NCBI GenBank assembly: GCA_001642005.1
Contig: LWCA01000353.1
Location: 1 to 30,680 of the forward strand
DNA: 30,680 nt
From: Intoshia linei
Taxonomy: Eukaryota; Orthonectida; Rhopaluridae
Direction: 5' to 3'
This document shows, piece after piece, positions 9,050 to 19,200 of the stretch; within the stretch, counting starts at the first letter, position 1, and each line of letters opens with the position of its first letter. A program made the translations under genes and the position numbers. The notes under the pieces are model-generated. The model did not search any database and had not been told where the DNA came from. It saw only the letters and a list, made by a program, of their open reading frames with translations.

Positions 9050-12000
9050 CTATTTATTATTTTCAACCTTGTTGGTATTTGAATTCTTTAACAGAGATAT
9101 ACCTGAAAACATGTTGCAAATGTTTTTTCTAGAAATGTAAGGAGACGATATAATTTTTTGAATAATTTTGTCTTCTATGAAACTACAATTATTTAAAATT
9201 TTCTTTTGATTTTTATCAAGAGAAGATAAACTCTTTATATTGCCATACATAGAATTTGTATCATTGTTTAATGATTTGTGGTAGTGGTATTGATTAATTT
9301 TTTTACTCATTTCAGATAAATTATTAATATTTTTACCGTTCTTTTTGTTTTTTTTTAATGAAATATCCTTACCGTTTAAATTTGGATGATTAATGTACAG
9401 AGTATTTAGGTAGGTACTCAAGTTATTTTTACAATCTATCAGATTTTCTTTTTTATATAGTTTTTCTTGTCCAGTATTGCTTTTAGGTTTAATTTTCATT
9501 GATTTTCCAATTATTGATGGGTCAACTGATTTGTTAGTATTGTATTTCATTTGAATTTTATTATTCAATAATTTGTCTCCAATCAAACATGTTGTAAGCT
9601 GTTTGATTACTCGCATTTTTTGGTAATTTAAAGAGTTTAATATCATGTTATCATATGCTGATACAGTCAAATACGATTTCGGACAAAATTTGTCATGATA
9701 TAAAAATTCGCTATTTTCCAATGAATTTATCGGAAAAATTGACAAGTTTCGACGACTTTTTTCATAACATTCTAATACTATGTCTAAACAAATAAATTTA
9801 AATTTTTTTAAAGTTTACATACAAAGCGTTTCCTTTAAGAATTTTGGGATAATTTCTTTTAATTCTTTACAATTTGTAGCGAAACATGGGTTTGAATTTA
9901 CTTCTATTAGCCAAACCTATATTTTAAATTAACAAAATATAAATTTAATAAAAATGCAGCTTTATCCACCTCATAAAACCCTTTTAAAGTTTTTTCAAAT
10001 TACATGCATTTTATCATCAATCATAAAATCGAATCCATAAATATCAAACATTCCATGTCTAGCATTTAATTTTAATTGGCAAGCTTTGAAACAATGCATC
10101 ATAATTTCCTTCATTCTATTCTATTTTACGAAATATATAGGATATATAAAAAATTAAATATTCGGTCATGTCTATTAGACATGTGTCATAAAGTTTTTTA
10201 ATCATTAAATGAAATCAATTATAAAATATCATAAAGTACGGTCAAAAAATTAGACATCAAAAGTTTTAGTATCCAACTTGAACCTACATAAAATTGACGA
10301 TGTCAATTGAAAGTCCATAATGCACCAAATTTTTTTAAATTACAGAAACAATTGAAAAAAGAAGTGGAATTGTAGAATTATACTAATTTTAAATTTTTGA
10401 GTAAATATTACCGTTATTTATATCAAATAAATGTTTGGGTTGACCGTGTAACCACGATTTATTCAATAATTAAACGTACAACATTACAATTTAAAAAATA
10501 CAAATTTTAGGTTAGTTTTCTACTGAATTTCAATCTGAAACTACAATGAAACATCCTGGATGAGTCATCCAAATAAGAAATTAATGACATTTTATGATTT
10601 TACAAATCAATTTGAGCTAACACGTTTACATTAATTTTTCTCTCTCTAAATTACAGTAAATTACAGACTGTAATTTAGACTCAAATCAATTTCGGCTTAT
10701 TATATTACATGCTTACACTAAATTTTGACAACTATAATTTAGGCTCAAATCAACTTCGGCTTATAATATTGTATGCTGACAGTAAATTTAGAATCAAATC
10801 AATTTAGGCTTATAATATTGCCCGCTTACATTAATTTTAATCTCTATAATTTAGACTAAAATCAATTTTTTAAAAATGGTAATTTGTGGTTTTGATTGTT
10901 AAAATGCATTTTTTTGAAGGTTATGATTTTAAAAATCATATAGAGAATTTATGTTTTATAAAAGTTTAGTACTTTTTAATTTTTAAAATCAAGGGTAATT
11001 TGCTGGTTTTTACCATGAAGATGTATCTTTCTGAGGTTGAGATTTACGACAATGTTAATGAATTTCCAACCCGTCCCTGAATGTATCTTTTTTGAAATTA
11101 TAGGACTAATTTTATAATTGAAGTTTATCATGTTGATTAATTTAAAATCATTATCAGATTGTGTATTTTTTATACTTCTAGGACTTGTTTCAATTTTAAA
11201 AAAAAAAAAAATTGGGGTTTTTGTTTTCGAAGGATTCAGTTTTGTAAAATAAAATTGAGATATAAACACACCAGCAAAAACTTGTTTTATAAATTAGGTT
11301 TTCTGAAATTTAAAGACTGCTAATTTTTAAAAAAAAACGGTAACACACAGACCTTCAATTTTATACAAGTAGAGGGTGGTAGTTTTTAGTAAAAAACAGT
11401 CACTAAATTAATAATCATTCTTTATTGATTGAACTGTTATATCATTTTTTGAAGTGAACCTGAAATTTTCTAAGAGTGAAAGTGGTCTAGCATAAAAAAA
11501 CGTTGGGAAACACTGTCCCAAACAAATGGATAGATAAGTACAAATCCAATTGTAAAGATAAGCAAGGATTGCAAATTGCAATTATAAACTAATAATAAAA
11601 ATACCGCAAATACATTAAAAACCCAATTTCTACATATAGTATCATCATCTTTGGATAGTTCATTTATATAGTCATTCAATTGTTCCATTGACCAAACTGT
11701 ATCATCTTTAAATTTTTCATAATTGGGGTTTTTTTTTTGAATAAACTAAGACATTTTTTTTTAGATTTTTGAAAAAAGAACCTGATTTGTTAAATGTCCG
11801 ATAATAAGTTCACTATCAGCATCATACTCAATCATACAAAGTCTTGCATATCCGTGATGAAACAAAACAATGAAAGGATACGACGAAACAACAATCATGT
11901 AAGCTCTAACATCAAACTTTCGTTTATTCAGTAAAAGTGGTAGAGTTATATATCTTTGCATAATTCTACCAATTCCAATTTTATGAGGTTTTTTTAAATA

Positions 12001-12865
12001 CTTGTTGTCAATTTCAGCAATGACCTGATTTGCTCTATTTGGCGAACGTATTAAATAAATCCCTTTTCCCTGATTCAAACAAGTAGGTTTGCATATCCAT
12101 ATTTCGTTTTCTAAGTAATTACGGTACAAACGAAAAAAATAATAATTATAATCAATTGGAAAACCTTTAATTTTATCAAGAAAAGTTATGCGATCAGTTT
12201 TATGATCCAGTCGATAAGTTTCAGGTAAAAAGTCGCCAGAATGTATTTTTTTTTTTTTGATTGGATTCCCTTCTTTACAACATTTTTTAATTTGTAAAGT
12301 AGAATTACTTCCATGTTGAAACAAGGCATCATGTATTCGATCATAATGCTTAAGAGTATTGATTAGACCCAATTTATTGGTTAATAAGTGAGAATTTGGA
12401 ATATGGTTCACTAACTGTTGACCTAATTTTTAGACATTTAGATGAAATTAACTTGATTCAATAATTAATTGTAAATAAATAAACAAAATTATAATAATAA
12501 TAAATCCAACCTTCCTTTAAATTTATCCATTTAATTTGATTTTTTGTTTCGACCCATTTTAGTCTAAAATTGTTGGAATCTTTGTCAAGCAGTCTTTTCC
12601 ATCCCAATTTTAAAAGTTCTTCACCAATTCTAAAACGACATAATTATAAATAATTTAAACAATACATGTTGGATCCATTACGACCACTGATAAAAAAAAG
12701 TGGTTCTCTATTGTGATAAAAATGCTTGATGTACAAAAACAGTTTAATTTTTCTGTCAAATTCAGCCGTGCTTTCTTTACCGTCTAGTAAAGTTTTAGTG
12801 ATAGTTGACTTGTCCATTTCAACGTTTTCATTGGTTTCTAAAATGTTATCCGTTTTTTGAGTCAT
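9050..12865 (-). CDS. TTLL10: TTLL10-type tubulin polyglycylase
   Basis: Seven exons on the minus strand: 12865-12666, 12629-12511, 12422-11782, 11745-11605, 10120-10004, 9916-9823 and 9783-9050. Together they give about 681 residues (human TTLL10 is about 670). TTLL10 is an ATP-grasp ligase that lengthens glycine chains on tubulin and other proteins, typically in cilia. Motifs in order are FFISGRNGSN (N-terminal family block), LKWVETK, LLTNKLGL, FLPETYRLD, ATP-grasp IWICKPTCLNQGKGIYL (about 214-230), RKFDVRAY (about 274-281), HGYARL and HLTNQ (about 316-320). Next come DDTVWSMEQL, GFDFMIDDKMHVW and the metal-site EVNSNP (411-416). All exon joins restore phase and family alignment. The last exon adds about 220 residues rich in Lys and Asn after the catalytic domain, unrelated to human TTLL10. 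The start is the first ATG before the conserved N-terminal block; an upstream exon cannot be excluded. Confidence 0.92.
10620..10866. repeat. Minisatellite, period about 64 bp
   Basis: Successive copies of a unit starting AAATCAATTTCGGCTTATAA begin at 10683, 10747, 10796 and about 10859. A more diverged copy precedes the first. Each unit carries the segments atgcttacatTAAATTTT and tATAATTTAGGCTC. Spacings are 64, 49 and 63 bp, so one copy has lost about 15 bp. Confidence 0.8.
10880..11270 (-). repeat. Shared intronic tandem repeat, minus orientation
   Basis: Read on the minus strand, this block has the same order of words as the block at 18139-18400: aaaaccccaatttttt, then aaaattgaaacaagtcctag, then aaaaaatacacaatctgata, then catgataaa(c/t)ttcaatt. 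Similarity is high over at least 110 bp around 11110-11240. A second, more diverged unit follows at about 10990-11080. Confidence 0.75.
11480..11516 (-). mobile_element. Orphan hAT-like right terminus
   Basis: The sequence acgttgggaaacactg ends at about 11516. On the minus strand it reads CAGTGTTTCCCAACG, a hAT terminus of the same class as the one at 399. No left end with the adjoining 8 bp (tcccaaac) was found, so this is a relic inside TTLL10 intron 4. Confidence 0.35.
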
Positions 12866-13219
12866 TGAAATAACGATTATTTAAAAAGTAAAAAGTTTTT
12901 ATTTGTTATAAAATTTGGTTTTTAATCAATATAGTATATAAAATATTAAAACATTCTATAAAATAATATTTAGTTCAATCATTGTTCCAGTCATGACTAG
13001 TACAATTAAAGTGTTCTAAATATGGTAATTCAGAATAAAAGAAAAATAAGTAAACATTTTTGTCAATATCGTTTAATCTCTAAGATAAATAGTGCCCTAG
13101 ATTGGATAAATGTTTTTAACGTTAATCAATCAACACTTTGTGGTTTTTATTTTTGAACTCAATAAGACACATCCATACAAAATCACAATAATTGATAATT
13201 AAATAATAAGATGAAATTA
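12866..13219 (-). promoter_or_regulatory. Spacer between DIS3 stop and TTLL10 start
   Basis: These 354 bp separate two genes on the same strand and must hold the DIS3 3' end and the TTLL10 promoter. No canonical AATAAA is obvious directly after the DIS3 stop. Nothing else was recognised. Confidence 0.3.
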
Positions 13220-16200
13220 TTAAATTTTTATTTTTTTATTATTTTCTATACAAGTTTCAAGTATTTTTCTTTTCAAAGCATTTTCACTACTTTCGACATT
13301 TTCGTATTTTGATAGCTAAATATAAAAATGTATTAAATGTACAAAATTTAAAAAATTTAAAAAGTTAAAATAATAAAAATTACACTAGGTTTGATCAGTT
13401 TAAACACTAATCTTTCATAGTTCATGGATTCACTGTCAACTTTGATTTCAACTTCAATTTTATCAAAAATTGAAATTTGTATATCCGGTCCGATTTTAAC
13501 AGTATTGTTCTAAGAAAATAACATTAATAATAAACAAACATTGCATTAAGTTGGTTACTAAAAATGTACAAACACAAGACCCTTCAAAAACTGACATTGA
13601 TACAAATAATACAATTTATCCACATTTTTTCAAGTCAGATGAATAATACAAGTAAAATTTATATTTAAAAATGATAATATTTTAAATTGAAATTAGTTTA
13701 CATTGATGAACATTGCAATAAAACAATTTATATAAACGCTACTGGTCGAATAGAAATGACTAGAGGATTAATACACACAGGTGAAATAAATTGCCATCTA
13801 ACATGTCTGACAAGCGACCATTATCACGATAGAATCAAATTAAAATTTCAAAGGGTAGAATTAAATTCATCTCCAGAAAAACAAGCAACATACATAAACA
13901 ACAAGTTTGACAAAATATGTCATCAATATTTAAGTCTTTATCAAGGAACAGATTTACAAAAAGATGGATTCATTTTACCAAAATTTCTACCCACAAATAC
14001 AAATTACACTTATCAACTCAAATTAAAAAATTGTGGTGAAAATAATCATTTACAAAATTTTTATACTGATCATTTCAGTCTTCACATTCTGTTGAGGGTC
14101 AAAACCAATTCTGTCAATCATGGTAGAGGATTCGAACTTATTTATACACTTTTTGATACAGGTTAAAATATCCTTTACTTATATCAATATGAATTTCTGT
14201 GTTGCCGTTTAATTAAAAATAAAAGTTCTATAATTTAAAAAACGCAATTTCTAATACTGGTTTTCGAGAGTCATGTAATATCTTAAATTTCATTATCATA
14301 AATTGAGGCCTTCAGGTCAAACACCCAAAGTAACCTTATTTTATAAAAAATTAAAATAGTCTAAGATTTTTAAAAAACATTTATTCTAGAGTTTTTAGAA
14401 TGATTAAGATTAATAAATCTCAACCCAGAAATTCACACTTTCACTGACAAAACCACAATAATCCCTTTTTTTTAAAAATAAATTTAGTCCGATAATTTAA
14501 AAAAAGTCTTAAAATTAAAGGCCACCCTTGGCAGAGCTATGTCCGTTTGTACAAAGTACATAAGAGTCAAGCTATTTATGCATAGAAAATTAATTATAAT
14601 TTCACATTAAAAATTTAAAAAATTCTTCAAATCATTGACTCTGGAAAATTAAAATATTCAATACATTGACATTTTAATTCAATAAAAAATAAGAAAATAT
14701 AGAAATTAATGCATACAATTAATTAATTGGAACAATTAACCAATATAAATTAAAAAAATTTATTATAAAAACAAATTTAGAACCATGTTTGTACAAAAAA
14801 ATTAAATGTGATGGAATCTGTATTCACCCAGATACAAAATGTGACAACTATGAACATTGCTCAGATGGGTTGGATGAAAAAAATTGTAAAAAAAGTAATT
14901 TATTATAGGCATATGATTGTGGTTAATGAACCATTATGATGGGTCGGCAAACTGTATACATCAAAAGCATCAAATGCTATTTTTTTATAAATATACTTGG
15001 TGCATAAATATCAAACTTTTTGGATACTCCTTAAATATATTCAATTTTAAATAATCATTATTTTCAGCTTTCAGTCAAAATTATAATTTATAAAATATAT
15101 AGGGCTTATTATTATTATTAAACATTTGGTACTGCACTTTCAAAGCCAAATTTAATAAAGGCTCTTTAAGTAATTATTGGAGTGGTTATGAGGCGGTTCT
15201 GAAGGAACATTGATGGATAATTCAAATTGGCTCGAAATTTTTTTATCATGCAGTAAATGACTATTTATTTTTATTAAATGTAGGTGATATGACCACAAAA
15301 AGGCTTACAACCATCGGCCCAAACCGTAAAACCCAAAAATACAGTTTGTCCATTAGAATAGACTCTAGATCAAAAATGTACAACGTGCGACCGTGAGATC
15401 GTTTATGGGCGGCCATATTATGATATATCCATCTGATTATAATGCAATATATAATTTTACTTCAAATTGAAAAGTTTAAATCCAATTTTATTCAATAGCT
15501 ATTTAAAATATTTTAATCAAAAAGTTACATTATTGACTTTGTGCCAGTTTCTCAAATGTTAACGAAGGGCACCAAAATTAAGGCAATCACTAATTTTTTT
15601 TTATGTAATTATTAATATTTACATATTTATTTTGATTTTTTTATGTCTTCCACTCTCATCTATCAACAATTCGATTTTTACTGTACTTTTTTCTGTCGTC
15701 CAATTATTATTAATTATTTACCGAAAAATTAATGATTAATGTTTTTTTAAAAAAATTGGTAAAAGGCGATTTTTCAAATTTTTTTAAAATCAGGTTTTTT
15801 CTTTTAGAATCAGATAAAGGAATTATTAATCTAAAAGTTTGGTAAAAAATGATTTTTCAGAAAAATATTGGTAAAAGCGATTTGTTTCTTTAAAAGTTGG
15901 TAAAATTGAGTTTTTTCTTTTCGGATCAGATAGAGTAATTTTTGTTCTAAAATTTTGGTTATTTCTCAAGTGGTTTTATTAAATTGGATGAAATATGCTG
16001 AAATTTTTAGATTCGCCTACAATCATCTAAAATGTATTCTGATTCAGATAAATGACAAATGTGGTGTTAATTTATATGAGTGAATTAAGGATTAATTGAA
16101 ATTGAAAATTATTTATTAAAACTTGCTGATATAAAAATATAAAGAAAACTATTTTATTAGACCTAAAATGTAGGTCCAGAGTAAACTCTGTCAATGTCAA

Positions 16201-19200
16201 AGTAAATTTTGTGCGGCCATAGTATCAATGAGAAAAGTAGTATTGTGGCTGAATTGGTGAAAACGTTGTGCACCCCTGCTCTAGATAATCTATTTTACTT
16301 TATATTGCAAATAATTTTTATGTTTTTAACAATTTTCCTAGATGAATTTACACAAATTTATATAAATTTACCAATAATCATACTTTTATCGACCATTGGA
16401 ATGATAATCGCGATAGTCATCATGGGCTGGTCTCTCAATAAATGTAAACAAATTTATTCAAGAAAAATTTACGAAAATAAACGGAAAATTTACAACATAC
16501 CAGAAAATGTTTTAAACCCAAAACCAAATTCTAAATTTGACTATCCCATTACAGAAAAATACGTTAATCATTAATAAATATACTTTTATTTAATTTAATT
16601 TATAAATCTAATTATCACTTTGTTACATTAATGAATCACAAATTTGGGTTTATCGATCCCAGTGATTTTGTATGAAACCAAACTTAAACTTAAAAAACTT
16701 AACATTTAGCAATCAACAGTACAATTCGTAGATAAACCTTTGATTAATTAGGATAAGATAAAATTATATAAATATAAAAAACCGTTTCATCATGAACCAC
16801 TGGAACACTAAGGTTTAATTTATCTAAGAAAATGTTTCCTTCCAGTCCATATTTGTTGACCACAATCTGAATAGCATTTTTGCGGATATATAGTATATTA
16901 GCTGTTTCTCTGAGAATTTTGTCACGAAAGAAAATCTAGAAATAACTACTTAATGAAAAATATAATGTAATTTCTTAAATTGTAACAACCAACGCTGTCG
17001 ATAATTTTAAGTTTTAACAGCATTACTAACATGAACGTTGGTTAGTTTAGCCAGGGCTTAAAAATTTTAAAATTTCTAACCAGTTTCACTAATTCCATAA
17101 CGGTTGAGATTTTCACATTATAATAGTGCAACAGAAAAGTAAATAAACAATTAAAATAAAATTACAAGAGTGTGAAGCCTAGCTGAATCTCTAGACGCTT
17201 TTCTGGCCATGCTGGTGCGATAATTTAAATTGGCGCAAATTTCCTACAATATAAAATAAACAAATAATAAATAAATTTAATACTTTTAGCTTATTTTTAT
17301 CAGTTTCTACTATATCGGGGTTATTCATTCCTATTGCTACTGAAAGTAATCTATGCACCATCATATCGGCATATCTAAATAAAATTTTAAAATTAAAAAC
17401 AAAAAAAACTTAAAAATTAAATGATACCTTCGAATAGGAGAAGTAAAATGTGTGTATATATCAGTGGCTAAACCAAAGTGTTTAAATGCAGATTCCGGTT
17501 CGCAACCTGATGAAAAGTACAGCGCCTCTTTAAGACACTTCATAGTCAAAATAATCATACTTTTGTGAACTTGCTTAGACGTTGACATTTTTTTAAACGA
17601 TTCAGCTATCGATTTATTACTTGAACAATCAAAATCGAAACCCTATAAAATTCATATAGAACAGAACATACAATAGATATTTTTATAATTAAAGACGTCA
17701 CTAATTAACTTGAACAAATTACTAGCGATTTCACAATTAATACTTTACCATTCAATATCCTCAATAATTTAGTATAAAATGTATGTTTGTTTATGGGTGT
17801 CTAGTAGAAATCCAACCATTTTTACTAAAAATCAAAATTTACCAACACTAAAAAAAAAATCCAGTTTTATTGACCATAAAAAATAAAATTCCAGTTTTAC
17901 TAACCCTAATAAGAAAAATTCGGTTTTAAAAATCCTAAACTTTTATTATTAAAGCTTTTAAATTTGGGATTTTTACCTTAAAAATTGGTAAAAGTGGATT
18001 TTAAGTAAAAATGGTTGAGTTTAAGAATATTCTCTTTACTTATTTGATAGCATTTATTTATAAAAGTAATAAGCATAAAGTTTTAAGAATACCATTATAT
18101 ATTTTTTCGAGTGTGAAGTTTTATCACAACGTTGCATTTTCAGAAATTGAGTCCTTCAAGGACAAAAACCCCAATTTTTCTTTTTTTTTAAAATTGAAAC
18201 AAGTCCTAGAATTATAAAAAATACACAATCTGATAAGAATTTAAATTTATCCACATGATAAATTTCAATTTCAAAATCTTATATCTTCCAGCCAAAACCC
18301 CAAATTACCTTTTTTTGTAAAAATGTAAAAAGTCATAAAATTATATACAACATAAATTGGGAATAAGTTTTAAAATTATAAATATTATCGAAGGACGCAT
18401 AAACAAGCGGTTTTTCTTTTTAAAAGGATGTTTATAGATATACAGTAAAAATCTTTATTAATGGAATTAAAAATTTCGGCATTTCCGTTAATATAGAATT
18501 TTCCCCATAGTAACACCCTAGTCAACGAAATTTGAATTTTTTTAAATAAAAAATATTAAATGGTTATATTTCTTGTTATGAGTTTTTGAATAATACATGA
18601 CCAAGTAATATGCACAAAACATTATCAACGGGTCTACATCAGTTCTTTGGGTCTGTGAAAAATTGAATGAATTTTAAATTATTTACAGATATAAAATAAA
18701 GTAAAAAAATTTGATAAAAGAGACACACGTAATAAATAGACTTCTAATTAGTACAAAAATGAGTTGATATTTATAATTCTCTTAAAAACAGATTCTAGAG
18801 CTTTAGAGATCAAAATTATTATTAACGGAATTTTTGGTTTATATAAATTAGTTAAGATAAAATAAATAATTTAAACTTTCGTTAATATGGAATTTCCGCT
18901 AACAAAAATTCCGTTAATAAGGACTTATACTGTATTTTGAAACAGCTTTTTAATTTCATTTGTTTCTAATTTGTAATAATAGATGTAAGGCGATTTTGAA
19001 ATAAATTTAAAATAATCATGTATTGGTTTTTCGTTTTAAAACTGTTATAACGGTTATTCTTCTTTCAAATTTAAGTGGCATTTTTGGATAAGTTTATATT
19101 ATAACCAAATAAAAAAAGAAATTTTCATGTAATTTTTTAAAAATTTAAGACGGCATTTTAGGATAGACATTGAAAGTGGTTTATAAGTTTACCAGTCTAA

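Larger units (their letters stand above)
10121..11604 (-). other. TTLL10 intron 4, filled with repeats
   Basis: A 1.48-kb intron with a GTATTT donor and an AAAATAG acceptor. It contains a minisatellite (10620-10866), a block of the shared degenerate tandem repeat (about 10880-11270) and an orphan hAT terminus (11500-11516). The 97-codon minus-strand frame at 10976-11269 is translation of the repeat block, not a gene. Confidence 0.7.

Noticed and set aside
10976-11269. 97-codon minus-strand frame in TTLL10 intron 4
   Set aside because: It coincides with a block of the shared tandem repeat that recurs in other introns.
13687-14166. Bacterial-style single ORF reading of the CUB region starting at TTG
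   Set aside because: Splice signals and phase show it is exon 2 of a spliced gene; a signal-peptide exon with ATG lies at 13564.
14930-15370. gggtcggcaaactg (14940) as the left end of a hAT element paired with 16278
   Set aside because: It resembles a hAT terminus, but the 8-bp duplication and the matching inner sequence place the true left end at 15371.
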